A DNA stretch of 64,000 bases, taken from the NCBI RefSeq assembly GCF_040807025.1, contig NC_090982.1:54235612-54299611 (forward strand). Reading direction: 5' to 3'. Below, piece by piece: positions 26,400 through 38,193 of this stretch. Origin of the DNA: Struthio camelus (taxonomy: Eukaryota > Chordata > Aves > Struthioniformes > Struthionidae). A program made the position numbers and the translations under genes. Within the stretch, counting starts at the first letter, position 1. Each line of letters starts with the position of its first letter. The notes below the pieces were generated by a model, which was not told where the DNA came from, ran no database searches, and was given only the letters and a program-made list of their open reading frames with translations.

Positions 26400-27060
26400 A
26401 ATGAGCATCCTTTTATCTAAATTATTTTACATCTGTTTAATCAAAAAGATGCAAATACTTCATGTGGACTTTTAAATAAATTTACTCTGGGTGTAAGCTA
26501 ATTTATGAACTTGGTGAACTGCTGAATTTTGCTGGATTTTTATCGAAATAAATGTGATCTTAACAGGCTTTCAAACCAATTAATTCTTTTCAAAATGGCA
26601 GTTGCACAGGTGCAACTTTTTATGTAAGATGAAGTCTAAATTAGGCTACATCTGAAAAGTCAGGCAGTAGCAACCAAATGCTTATCAATTACAAAATTAT
26701 CACCATTGACTATCTAACTATCTCTGCTAGATGTTGGTACGTTGTTTACCACAGAATAGCTCCATTTAGGACATAAAAGATGGACGTGTGGCCTTCTCAA
26801 ATTCCTGTGCAATAATTTCTACGTAAACTCTGAAAATGTAACTGATAATATGTCAATGATTACTATACAAAGAGGTTAAATATTACAGCTAATTTCCTCA
26901 CTGAAATCCAATCCAGGGATTAGCAACAATGGGGAATCTGTTTTATTTGCATTTAATTTGTACCTTCGCACTATTATCTCCCATGTTTTAGTTTCAGGAA
27001 ATGTGGTCTCAGGCTATTATAACCACATTTCATGCTGCAGTTGCACTGTTATTTGAGCTC
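26400..27060. promoter_or_regulatory. Candidate conserved non-coding element with SOX and POU words
   Basis: A SOX-type ACAATGG at 26926-26932 is followed 12 bases later by an exact octamer ATTTGCAT at 26945-26952. An 8-2-8 inverted repeat, AGTTGCAC and GTGCAACT, spans 26600-26617 with a CAGGTG E-box at its centre. CCAATTAATTC lies at about 26576. The block has no repeats or long frames. The SOX/POU proximity recalls neural and pluripotency enhancers, but spacing and context are not diagnostic. Confidence 0.3.
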
Positions 27061-27587
27061 TATGGTTGGAAACGACTTACTGAAAAAATAAAGCCAGCAT
27101 ACTTTATTTTAATTATACTAGAGCTGTGTCTAAATACAAAAAAATACTACAGTATATATTTAATATGAAGCACAGATTAACAGTTTTATGAGACACAAAA
27201 TCTATCTATATCATCTTCTATTTACAAATCAGTTATATATCTTTCAACAAAACAAATGCCTATAGTGTAAAAATGAATAAGGAGAGCATCAAACTAGCAA
27301 TCACACAAGCAGTAAATAACATCTTAATTGGCCTGGAATGCCGGAGTTTGATTTTTTGGGAACTCGCTTTTATTTATTGATCTTTATGGCATATTTATCT
27401 TTTCAGTGATTTGTACAAGTCTATTCCCTTTCCTCAATATCGGATCTATGTATGGTTTTATACTGCAAATCCCATCTGGGGAAATAGCCAAGTAAGAGAA
27501 GCACTGTTGCTTCTGGAAAAGCCATCCATTTAAAAGCTTTCGCTGAGGCAAGGATAACTTCACAGTTTTTACACTTTGCCTTCTGAT
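27061..27587. other. Non-coding AT-rich sequence
   Basis: No repeat, exon or structured element is recognised. A minus-strand frame at 27384-27695 runs across the adjoining purine tract and is judged spurious. Confidence 0.5.
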
Positions 27588-27639
27588 AAAAAAGAAGGGG
27601 AAAGAGAGAGCAGGAGAGGGAGAGGGAGAGAGAAGAAAT
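27588..27639 (+). repeat. Polypurine (GA-rich) tract
   Basis: About 52 bases are almost purely A and G on the plus strand, with one C near 27611 and GAGAGG-type units. It is simple-sequence DNA capable of triplex-type structure and likely variable in length. Confidence 0.85.
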
Positions 27640-28269
27640 GCTGCTATTATGAAGTTGCCACCCAATGCATGCTTCAACAGTTCTTTACTCTTCACTGGTT
27701 TGGCAGCAGTGAGAAAACAAGAAAGGATTCTGTGTACACTGGGAAATGTCTTTTAAATGTTCCTGTGAATGTTCCATTTACTAGTGAGGTTAGCAGACAG
27801 AAATGGATAAGGTTATATATGTCATGTGCAAGCTCTGGATTCAGTTCTTCACAGAAACATTTGTGTAGATTCATTCTTAATATATCTGTAGTATTTCAAG
27901 ATAAACTGCACTTCACTTTGCCCATTACGCTCTGCTGTGCAGTGGAGAACTGGCAAACTTAATCATTCGTAGCCAAGCTGGTTGGCAGAGAATCCACCTC
28001 TTTTCTGAAACTTAGGTGTCCACCGCTGAAGTCAGCACTGGAAGAAAACAGAAATCTATCAATGACTCTCTTGTTCCTTATAAAATTGTTGCTGGAAATG
28101 TCACCCTGGAAACATTGTTTGGTTGTTTTGCTTAGGACTGCTAAAGATTGGCCCTTAAAAATGCTTTTACTGTTGGTGGTAGGGAAAAAAAGTTTACAAG
28201 CGGCAATGCTGTACTTACTTGACTTCTGCTTTGGTGAAAGTGATTTTATAAACACGGAAAAAAGATAAT
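27640..28269. other. Non-coding sequence
   Basis: No recognisable gene or repeat. Frames of 60-128 codons on both strands (27576-27962 +, 27959-28255 -) start in or overlap low-complexity DNA and lack domain support. Confidence 0.5.
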
Positions 28270-28870
28270 GCTGCGATATCTGTCATTGCTCTGGTATAAC
28301 CTCAACTGCCTTGAAATGAGCTAATGAAATTTTTTGGTGTGTCTTTTAGAGAATACATTTGCATTTGACATAATTAGCGGTAGGCAGATCCAGCTACGTC
28401 CAGGGGGAATCTCAAGACAACTGCTTTGCCGACTATTAGTGCCTAATTTCTGAATGTCAAATCCTGCACATCTTAATTTCTAGAGAATAAGCTCAATTGA
28501 ACTTGCTCCCCAGTTATGCAAAAACTGCTCAGATAAAACCAAGTGGACACCAATGTAATGAATGTGGTTATTAAATTGTTTCAATTGAAAGAACCCTATT
28601 CTTACACCATCATAATGGGAACAATTTATCCCCACTGATCGGCCTGTCTCTTTTTTCTGAGCTCTCTTTGATCTTGAAGCATATTGCAGTGGTGTGTCCT
28701 ATTGAAAAGCAAAACTGGGGCAATTTTAATGCTTTTGTACCTTACCAGTGCTCTATTTTTCGCTGTTTAAAAATAGCTGTTAATTATAAGTGCAGTTTAA
28801 ATGTCTCAAGTGACCCAGAAATGCAGGTTGGAATGAGACAGATTGTGCGTCTCATATAAAACAGATGTAC
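28270..28870. promoter_or_regulatory. Candidate conserved non-coding element, richest motif cluster in the window
   Basis: Within 600 bases lie an octamer ATTTGCAT (28357-28364), a homeodomain TAATTAGC (28371-28378), a perfect 12-base palindrome TTTCAATTGAAA (28579-28590), a TCF/LEF-type CTTTGATC (28666-28673) and an NKX2-type TCAAGTG (28806-28812). TTAATTATAAGTGC near 28780 is another homeodomain-like site. The block has no repeat and no long frame. This combination is typical of forebrain or mesendoderm enhancers in vertebrates, but each word alone is common in AT-rich DNA. Confidence 0.35.
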
Positions 28871-29159
28871 TTTCACAGAGCAGTCTGAATTCAGCCCTCA
28901 ATATGTATCTTTCTCTAAGGTTATTTCAGTCAGGTATTGAGCTTGTCTAGCACTAAGCTATAAAATCCCACACATTTTGAACAATGAAGAGAAAACTGGA
29001 TCTATATTTACCTCAAGAATAAAAAGCCTCTTTTTCTGTGTGGGTGTATTTTGCTGGTAGTGGTTGACGGGATGAGGGCATTTCCCTTCGACTTCCAAGG
29101 CCCAAGAGACCAGATGCCTCATTTAATCTCCACCTCTTCTGCCTCTTGACGTAATAAGC
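28871..29159. other. Non-coding spacer between candidate elements
   Basis: AT-rich with no repeat or coding signal. Confidence 0.5.
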
Positions 29160-29540
29160 CTCTGCTTTTAAAGAACATTTAGCGGTAATAAACTTTCAGG
29201 AGCTCCTCTTTTTTCGACTGGATTAAGCATTTGCACAAGTACAAGCCATACCTTGCAGATATGAAATTTCAAGCTTTTCTGGGTTTTGAGTGGCTTGAAG
29301 CCGTCTTTTTTTTCTCTTCTGCCAACAATCCCTTTTAATTCCTGTCTGTGATGAGGTTCGTCAACAGAAGTCTGAAAAGTAGCATGCAAATTAAATTAAG
29401 GCGTGTTAGTCATTTACTGGCGGGCCTGAACAAATCAGGTATTTATATGTCTATTTATTTGTATGTTGTTAGACAGCAATTTACAGACACTTCAATTCAG
29501 CAACAAGAGACTATTTCAACTTTCAGATTAGAATAGAGTG
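29160..29540. promoter_or_regulatory. Candidate conserved non-coding element
   Basis: An exact octamer ATGCAAAT (29384-29391) runs into TAAATTAAG. It is followed by a dense repeat-free segment (TCATTTACTGGCGGGCC, ATTTATATGTC, TTTATTTGTATG) and then TTACAGACACTTCAATTC. The texture is enhancer-like. The call is made on pattern only. Confidence 0.28.
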
Positions 29541-31821
29541 TCGACTGCAATGAGTTTGAGGAGCTCTCCCTTGTCCCCACAGATCAGTGGTACAAATTTC
29601 AGAGCCATGACCACTTCATGCAACCGAACGGTTTAATGGTGAAGGCAGCCAAGGGTCAACCGCGCTTGGATTGTACATTCAGAGCTCACTCATTAAGAGA
29701 GAATGACACCTAGTTAAGGGGTGAATGCTGCAGGAAAGACAGCCTGCAACTCTAGGAAGAACCTACCTGCCCTGCAGCTGAACAGGAAACCTGAGTCCAA
29801 AGAACATTTGAAACTTTTTCGTCTCTGCTGGGTTATTAAACATGATGCATCTTTTCTTCCCTAATGCTGCCTAAGAATAAAACTATAAAAATAACACAGC
29901 ATATTCGATTCCTGGGCCCACAAAAATTTCCCCTGAAAAATCAGAATTTCGAGGTTCATACTCTGAAGCCAGTCACATGATAAACAGAGAAATATGCTAA
30001 TTTGATAGGGGGAGTAAATGCAAGGGGTGAACTACTTTGTTTTCAACACCCCCGGAGATCGTTTTCAGGGGCAGAGATTTTAGGAATTAAATCAAATGTC
30101 TTAGAGTTTTATAGAGTTTTAAATGCTTACAAAACTTCTCAATATCAGGCTATGCGAACAGAATAAATTGGCTATGATAAGTTGGAACAGTGTGAGTTCA
30201 ACTGCAAGGAAAGCCACAGACCTTACTAGTTTAGAACATCAGCCCCCAAAAGACTGCAGTGATTATATCTGCCTTTGGGAACTTTCTAATTGTGGAAACA
30301 AAAGTGCTTCCTTTAAGTATTCCCACATTAACACTTAATACTATCATGATGGAAAACATAGATCTGATAGCAACTGAAACAAAAGCACATCTATGTTTGA
30401 AACAAGAAAAACCGCATTTGGGAAAGAATATTCGTCAGCCATCACTATTTTTTCATCTTTTTGGGACTATACCTTGGTGCCTAAAGGATCTTTCAAGACA
30501 CTAATGTCATGAGAAATTTTTCTGTTAAAATGCCATAGGCTTTTTTTCAGCCTGTAAATTTCATACTGCTATTCTGTGAAAGATGTAAGACTGAACTTAA
30601 GTTTAAATATGTGCATGAATTAACTACCTCTTTTACAAAGCAGTACAAAACCAATCCTAAGCATGTACTTAGATTTGAGTGCTATGCTGATATGAGATGG
30701 AAACACACTTAAAAGCTCTGCAGAACTGAGACCCATAAGTTGAATTTGGGTGTCCATAATTTAATTGAACTTAAAATAATGCCTCTTAAATCTAGGTAAG
30801 CAGGGACAACTATACGGCTAAAAGAATTTCCCTGAATGCAAGAAGGCTTCATCACAGTGGTGGTTTGGACCCATGCTACCTTTTGTGCTTTAATTTAAAA
30901 TTTCCCTTCTCTACTAGATGAAGATAACACTGCTTATGTTGCTATATTAAAATCCAGGCCTTTTGATAGAGGAAGCAATGTGAGTCCATATTGGAAATGA
31001 CTTTTTTTACAGAAACAAAGAGTGGTCAGCTTAGAAGAGGTATTTATATCTTGCCTTTCACAGAAATAGACAAAACAGAAAACTTACGTCACTGAAGGAA
31101 CAACCTTACAAAATCAGAATGGGTCAAAAAATGTGAGGTGGGAACACATGAAGAAACGAATCTCTGAAGAGGTAGAAGTTACAAAGACTTCTGAAAACTT
31201 CAGTAAAGACTACACAGATGATGGCAACAATAAATAGGTAAAAAAAGAACAGCAGATCGAAAAGTTAACAGGTGGAAGTAACAGAGGACTTGGTTGCTTT
31301 AAGGCCACCTTCACGTCAATAGTTGTCTATGTAAAATCCTAAATTGGCTTCTGTTGAACAGCTAAGCCTAGTTTTATGGACTAGTCGTTCTATTTAGGTT
31401 TGGCAGAGTTCTTCTGAGCGTGCTGAATCTTGCTGTTGGTAACATTAATTAGACTGGTATTTTGTAGACTGATAAACAATCTTTTAGTAAATTCCTATCT
31501 GTCAGGAAAAAAACCCCACCACTGTGTCAGGGAATTCATTATGTTTGCTGAGAATAGTTCTGTTACAATTTCTCCCCTTATTTCAGACATAAAACAGAAC
31601 AGCTGTATGTTGCATATGAGACAGAACATACACATACATATATATGCTTTCTATCTTCATCCTTTGAATTTGCTGTCATGAATCATAATGAGTGAACCTC
31701 AAATATTTGCAGGCTCAATTTTGAGAGGGACCTAATGATTTAAATGTCTAAGATTCCTCCTAGTCTTCCCAGCCTACTCAGCCTTAATGAAGCCTCTCCT
31801 ACAGTATTTTATCTCATTTCA
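29541..31821. other. Non-coding AT-rich sequence
   Basis: A short tandem phrase AGAGTTTTATAGAGTTTTA lies near 30104-30122. No repeat family or exon is recognised, although 31140-31270 has an A/G-rich plus strand that might be heavily decayed repeat. Confidence 0.45.
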
Positions 31822-32290
31822 GATGCTACATGACCGAGGACCTTTGGAGAAAGTCCAGAGGAGAGGAACAAGAACAAGCAGGGGTCGAGGAAATATGATT
31901 TATGAAGAAACACTGAACTGGGGTTATTCAGCCTATAGAACAGAAGACTGCCAAGGGACATCATCACAGTCTTCCCACACTCAAAAGCTTGATGCAAAAG
32001 AGCAAAAAGATTTGTCCTCCCTGAACAAAGAGTGTTGAACAATTAGTTATAGGTTTCAATTGCAGGAAGATGAAATTAGGCTAGATAATGGGAAAAACTT
32101 TCTTCTGGAAAGGCAAGCAAAGGATTAGATTTTTGGGGGTGCTTAGGGGAGTATACCATAACACAGTAGTGTATTAAGGAGAGGTTAGACAAAGATCTGT
32201 CATGAATGGATCTGTCACAAATAATTGAACTTACTTTGGGGAAGGACTTGAAGTCTTTTCAAACCTTTTGAACATATCCTCTTCTAACTG
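31822..32290 (+). mobile_element. CR1 LINE relic (decayed, sense orientation)
   Basis: The sense strand follows the familiar CR1 3' region: GGAGAAAGTCCAGAGGAGAGG, ACAAGAACAAGCAGGGGTCGA, ATATGATTTATGAAGAAACA, CTGAACTGGGGTTATTCAGC and CAGAAGACTGCCAAGGGACATC. It then continues through TTAGGCTAGATAATGGGAAA and GAGGTTAGACAAAGATCTGT to GGACTTGAAGTCTTTTCAAACC near the end. Divergence is high, with indels and no conserved terminal repeat, so the insertion is old. A plus-strand frame at 31787-32038 lies wholly inside the repeat and is not a gene. Boundaries are approximate. Confidence 0.8.
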
Positions 32291-34190
32291 TGCTTTCCAC
32301 ATCTTCCCCCAGTAACCTGCAAACTACTGTATTGCTTCCTACTGTAAGACTTCCAAATACATTTCTTGTCTTTCATAAAAATGCATTTATCATCATCCTG
32401 CTCCTTTCCCTTCCCTACCCCTTCCCTTTCCATTTCCTTCCGTGATTTTCTTCTTTCCCTTGCAACTATCCAAGAATGATAGCTTTCATGGGGATGAGGA
32501 GCTTGGAGCCAACTTCATCCTTATGGTGATCCCAGAACTGTTTCATGCAAACTAAATAAGCGGTCCTTAAAGGAGAGACAGAACCAGGATCCTTTCCAGT
32601 CACCATCCTAATGGGTGAGCTTCTTTCAGCTATCTCTAATTCCTCCTCTTTGCTTTCTTTGTCATACTTTGCCTTTCTTTTACTCTTTGGTTTGATGACC
32701 TATATTTTGGGTGTCGGAATTCCTTCAACAAGAAAAATGGAACATATTCTGAGTAAGAGTTGGTATGGCAGTTAAGATATTTTTCAGGGAAGAGAAAGCA
32801 GTGCCTTTGAGAACTAGGGGCAGAAGACACAGGAGAGAAAACAACCGTTCTTCTTGTCAAGCTAGAAAAGAAAAGAATGACCACACTTAATGCTTTTGGT
32901 TTTTTGGGCTTAATCCCGAGTCTGAGTTGTCGCTAAAAGTAATGTAATTGCCTTTCATATTCTTAAACGTTTCTGGAATTGTGGCTGGAGGAAACTACTT
33001 TTAGAAGTAGTTCCACAAAATCATTTCATTATTACCCATATCAGTACTCAGACATCACTGTGTCAAATACTGGATAGGTGCCAAATCAATGAATCTGTAA
33101 CATGCTGTAATCCAGGGCTATACTGAACAACATCTGGGATTTGATGAAAAATATATTTAGTTACATGCACACTTTAAAATACTTACATGTACCATAAGCA
33201 GCTTAGTCCTATTTCCCAGAGCCTCGCTTTCATGTCCCCGCTCATTACATCGCATTGCTACTACCAGAGCTATCCAATTGAAGTGCCTTTAGCCACACGT
33301 TTATCAGGTGTTGTCTGCCACAGCAGATAGAACTGCGGACAGAACAGCCAAGCACAATGCTGCTTATCACCTCTTTTGCCTATATTTGCTCTATTTGTGA
33401 GGAAAATGAAAGAAAAACTTCAATATGCTGCATAATGCTTCTGCAAATTATATTCCATTCAAAACAGCAAAGCAATTTTTACTGCTTGTATTTTGTGCCA
33501 TCCAGCTCTTTCAGACAAATCGGTGTAAAGCTAAGGATGCTTTCCCAGGTGCTAAACCCACACTAATCACTAAGGGGGTAGGAAAGAAGAAATCTGAATT
33601 TTTTGTGATTCTTGACCTGTTACTCTGAATCCATTAATACACATGGGTTTAGCATGATTGGACCTGCTGGCAACCAACTAATGGACTGACTCTGTAGTTG
33701 GTGATAAGGAAAATGATTCTACTACAATCCAAGCACTTCATTACCACCTGCCCCATCCCACCCACAGGATACCTATTTTCTTGATTTTAAGATTTAAAGA
33801 GTATACACAGTCTAAAAACAACATCAGTACAAAACAGTTACTGCACATCCTCTTCGTGCACAGAAAACTCCAATATGACCTTTGAATTTTGTATGTACAC
33901 TGAAATTACAGGACTGTTTTCTTCTGTCACAACTCCTTGCTGGCACTGCGTTATAGGGGAAAATTCATATACGTTTGATGGGAGGAGCACGTGTCCAGCT
34001 CTAGAGGTCAATATAGTTAGTATATCATTGTAAATTATATGAGTTGGTTTAGTTAAGTGCATCGTTTGTGGTTTTTAACCATAAAGCAAAAAAAAAAAAA
34101 GTCCAAAAATCCAGTTCTGCTTCTAAATGGGTACAGAAGATTCAAGTCTGAGATGAAGAGGATTTGCCTTGTTTCATTTGCTGCCTTGTA
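32291..34190. other. Non-coding sequence with a pyrimidine tract and a hairpin
   Basis: A C/T-rich tract occupies 32401-32461 (units like CCTTTCCC). An inverted repeat AACTACTT, four bases, AAGTAGTT lies at 32993-33012. An A13 run is at 34088-34100. No exon or repeat family is recognised. Confidence 0.5.
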
Positions 34191-34194
34191 AAAC

Positions 34195-34330
34195 AAAACT
34201 TTGCATCAGTCACATAACTCTTCTGTGCCTCAGTTTCCTTTCTCTAAAATCAAGATAATAAACCCCCAGAATATCTTGCAGAGAACAAAATAAAAGCAAA
34301 ATGATACTATTTTCATAAAAATAGCTGAGG
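34195..34330 (-). mobile_element. MIR-type SINE fragment
   Basis: The plus strand reads TGTGCCTCAGTTTCC, then TCTCTAAAATCAAGATAATA. This is close to the reverse complement of the MIR core and tail (TTTTACAGATGAGGAAACTGAGGCAC), including the stretch that normally precedes GATAATAATA. MIR and its amniote relatives are ancient tRNA-derived SINEs that depend on CR1/L2-type LINEs for mobility. This copy is partial and well decayed. Confidence 0.65.
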
Positions 34331-34369
34331 TTAGATTACTGAACCCCACATGAAATATAAATTGGAACC

Positions 34370-34390
34370 TTTTTTTTTTTTTTTTTTTTT
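34370..34390. repeat. Poly(T) tract, 21 T
   Basis: An uninterrupted run of 21 T residues lies just past the MIR-type fragment. It could be an antisense poly(A) tail, but no body is recognisable to its right. Confidence 0.95.
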
Positions 34391-34517
34391 ACTAGTCACG
34401 TAGCTAATTGCAACAAAGCTAGTAGGGAAATAGTGAGAAGCTTGGGAAGACCTGATGTGAAGTGTGAAGGGAGACTGAAAAGATCAATTAGATTAGAGAG
34501 AAAACGAATAGAAGCTT

Positions 34518-34570
34518 GATCTTGTTGTCCCTGCAGTTAATGGCAAAACTCCCATTGACTTTATGGAACA
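34518..34570. repeat. Probable fragment of an ancient dispersed amniote repeat
   Basis: The phrase GGCAAAACTCCCATTGACTT followed by TATGG matches a very common amniote word series (AAACTCCCATTGACTTCAATGGGAG). I cannot name the consensus family. It lies in the repeat cluster between two CR1 relics. Confidence 0.4.
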
Positions 34571-35759
34571 TGAACGAATCCAGAGGATGACCTGAAAGCA
34601 CACACATGTATGAGTGCATAAATGGTATAGAGGAAGTCTACCACATTTTTGTGTTTGTTCTCACTTACAAAAAGAAGTGGCCAATCAGTAAAACTGAAAT
34701 GCAAAAATTTTATAGCAAATAGAAAGAAATTTATCTTCTTACACAAAAACTCCGTAGAATTTTTACTGCTACAGAGACCGAAAGGATGAAAAAAGGAGGA
34801 ATCTTTTAAAGATAAAAATATCCACAATAATATTAAATGCAAACGTCTAAAACCTCAGAATATCTGTATATTATAGGGTAGGGCTTAAGCACAAACTGCC
34901 TACAATTTTGAAGAAATTACTCTCAAGGTAAATTGTCTATTTTGAGATTTCTTGCAACTTTGGCTGCCTTGCTGCTGTCAAGGTCAGAACAGACACTTTC
35001 ATACTTCTCCTGTTCTCATATAGCCTTAAAGTTGGAGGGCAGTGTTTTTCTTTTACAAACTTTTCAGATAGTTATGTGTATTGGATTTATTCTCTATTTA
35101 TTGAAATCAGAAGGTGCTGCAGATACAGAAGTTAGAAATGTAATAATGGAAATCACTTTTTATTTCATTGTTTTCTACTTACCCCTGTCTGGATGCTACA
35201 CAAACCTTTCATTTTTAGACTTGAAAAGTCTCAACTCTTGAAAGTCACTAGCTAGAGCTTGCATCACAGGAACGTGGATCTTATAGGTGGAACTACTCGA
35301 AGTGTGTGGGAATTTCACATAGCCAGGTACTTCCATATAACCACTGTTACAAATTCTCCCTGGCGCGTTCAGAGAGAGACTATTACAGGACGTGGGGATA
35401 ATAACATCTGAATCAGACACTTGAATAAGAGAACAGGAAAACAGATGTGTCCTCCAAAACATGATTTTATTGTCTTTGGATTTTTCCCTCCTTAAATTGC
35501 TCAATAAAGTTTTAAAATAATTTCCCTACAACATTTAACGCAAAGAAATGTTTTTCACTTGCAATTTGTACCAAAGGGGATCTAAAAACATTTGTTTTGA
35601 TGACACATAAAAGGATGGTGATAATGCTTTGGAATTATATTTGTAAAAACCTTACTGTGAAAGTCTTTGAATTGTTTGTGTGGGAGGAGAAAGGGAGAAC
35701 AGTTAAACTATTAGTGAAACTGTTCAAGCATCTGAGTTATAGATTATTTATCGTTATAA
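34571..35759. other. Non-coding AT-rich sequence between old repeats
   Basis: Frames of 93-102 codons (34561-34842 -, 34933-35241 +, 35196-35504 -) are AT-driven, rich in Phe, Leu and Ser, and have no known domain. No splice-bounded exon is obvious. Confidence 0.45.
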
Positions 35760-36000
35760 GAAAATTGCAGAACTCATCACCGCAGAATGTTGTGAAGTCC
35801 AAAAGGATAATGGACTCCAGAGAGCAACTGGATAGATTGGCTACCGGCTGCTAACAGTGCAAACTTGCAGATGCCAAAGGCACTCATAGAATGACAGAGG
35901 CTGAGCAAGTGCAGAAGGTAAAGCACTGCCCCTTATTCTGTCTGCTATACTCTTCTTCTGAGAATCTGGCTACTTTTGGAGAAGGAACTGCATACTATTA
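35760..36000 (+). mobile_element. Ancient CR1 (L3-like) 3' relic
   Basis: GCAGAACTCATCACCGCAGA and ATGTTGTGAAGTCCAAAAGG correspond to the ancient CR1 phrase 'GGAACTCATTGCCACAGGATGTTGTGGAGGCC'. Later TTCTTCTGAGAATCTGGCTA and CTTTTGGAGAAGGAACTGC match the terminal 'CCTCTGAAGCATCTGGTACTGGCCACTGTTGGAGACAGGA' region in order and spacing. It is very diverged and in sense orientation. Only the 3' untranslated part survives. Confidence 0.65.
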
Positions 36001-38193
36001 AAGGCAATACAGTCATTCTTAATTTCTTATGCTGTGCAATATGCAAGTCCACTCAAGGCTGAATGTACACAGGGATTTAGGCACAAGGATGTTTTGGGGG
36101 AATGGTGGCAAAGAATGACAGCAGGTAATTTGGAGAAGGCAGAAAGCAATAGTAGAATAGAATATGTGGTACCTCATGTAATGGAAGAGGCTTTAAGTGA
36201 TAGAAGGAGCTTAATGAACTTAAGGTTCATGGACTTCGAACAAGGTCTCTTCCTCCCTCTTTCCTTTCCTGATTGAAACCTCATAGAATTTGACAGTCTT
36301 TGAAGGAGCGGGGGATCAGATACACAGTGGAAAATGGCAAAGCATCACAGAGAGAAACAGGGGACAGGCAGAAATTTTGCAGATGAAATACATGCTTAAA
36401 CACCTGATTAAACATAAACATTCTTTTCCCTTAAGTGGAGATAAAGCCCAATACGCTTAAGGTGAGTGCATGCACTTCTAGAAAGTGTAAAAACAAAAGC
36501 AAAGGCAATAGCTTTCAGAGACCTATGTACAGAGACCGGAACACTAGACCTGTACGTAAACAGGAAGTAAAAGCAGAAAATAACTTCACACAAATTGCCC
36601 CATTTTAACTAGTCCTATGGGAAGCTATCCGGAGTTTTTTTGTACAGCATAAGCAAATCAATGCCTCTCAATCTCTAGTTTAAGAAGATCATTAGCTCAG
36701 ATCCTCCTGAAAATGCTTAGGCAACCAAATAAGCATCCGAAACAATTTATGCTTTGAAAGTGAAGGCACTGCTTAAAAATGATTCTCGTGTTCTGTAACA
36801 TTGAGTCATTTGTTTTGAATAACTGCTTGTGAATAAAAAGAAAAGCAAGAAAGCCTATCTGGAAATAATGGGACACAGTAGCTCTGATTTTGTGGCCCTT
36901 GTGAAAGCAAATTTTTGACTAAAAAGCCAAGTGAGTATGCTGAAGACTGCAAGTTTGGATCTTAAGGAGTAAACAGAAAAGTAATGTAAGATGCAAGTAT
37001 AAAAGAACCTCAGAGAAATGCTCAAGCCAGAGAAATCATGGCAAAAAGTTACAAAAAGTCTACAGCTCGTTCCTAGTTTAACATCTACATCCAGTGCCAG
37101 CTGGCCAGTGCAATGTCCTGCTTAGTCCAGTTGTTAACCATTATACCTTGCAAAGCGTTAAGAAGCTTTGCTCAGGAAAAAAAGATGGGCCCACATCTAA
37201 CCCACCTCTGGACTGAGTTTCTCATTATACAAAGTTTTAAAGTTGTAATATTGTTCCTAAAGATTGTAATGGGTACCATCAAAGCTGCGAGGACAAGAGA
37301 AAACCTATACAAGGTTCTCTATGAGGAAAACGCACAATTAAGGATGAACCCTATACTTCTAATACAGGCAGCAATGCAATTTAATAAGCTACTTCTCTCC
37401 TTTTAATAAAAACCTGTTAAATTGAAATATAGGCTCTAATTCTGATACGTCTTGCAATGGCTTCACAATGGCATAACTCACCTGACTTAGTTTGGGATCA
37501 AAGTTGGTCTCCTTACCTCTTCATTCTTTGCATCTCCACTACTTATTAAAACAAGCTGTTTGCAATTGAGACTTAAATGTTGTAAGATTTTTATAAACAA
37601 GCTTTAACCTCAGGTCTCTTGTTAATTAGGATATCTAAAAATTGTTGTTTCAGTTAACACAGCCATCTTCTGAAGGTATTTGGGGACTAAGTCTCATTCT
37701 AGGAACTATTAATCAATTCAGTGCCTAGCTACTTGGAGGGTAGGGCCCACTGGTCATATCACAGAAGTACAGTAACTTGTCTCACTAAAAAAACCTGTCC
37801 TTCAGCATTAGTTGAAGGTAACTCAAATTCCTAACAAATTTATCCTTTTCTCAGTTTGTTTCTTTACAAATTCAAAGTACCATTCAAACTGCATTATTGG
37901 TCAAAAACACTTTCGTTTAGGGGCATGATATCCACTCCATTATGCCAAGTATCAGTTTTCCATCAGTTAAAACCAGAGTCTTAGCAGTGCTCTTCCACCT
38001 AATTGGGCTATGCTAGTGCAATGCTGGTATTAAAGAGTGAGATTCAGGACACACATCATCGAGACAGTTCAAGGTGAATTCATACATCATTTACTGCCAA
38101 CATACAACCTCTCACCTTGACCTGTAGCAAGAGCAGTGGAAGACCTACAAAGATTTGTACTGAATACTGAAACTCTGGGAACTGGAGTGAGAC
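36001..38193. other. Non-coding AT-rich sequence
   Basis: No recognisable repeat, exon or RNA. The plus-strand frames at 36034-36276 and 37113-37406 have no domain support. Confidence 0.5.

Noticed and set aside
31787..32038. 83-codon plus-strand frame
   Set aside because: It lies inside a decayed CR1 3' untranslated region, so it is not a gene.
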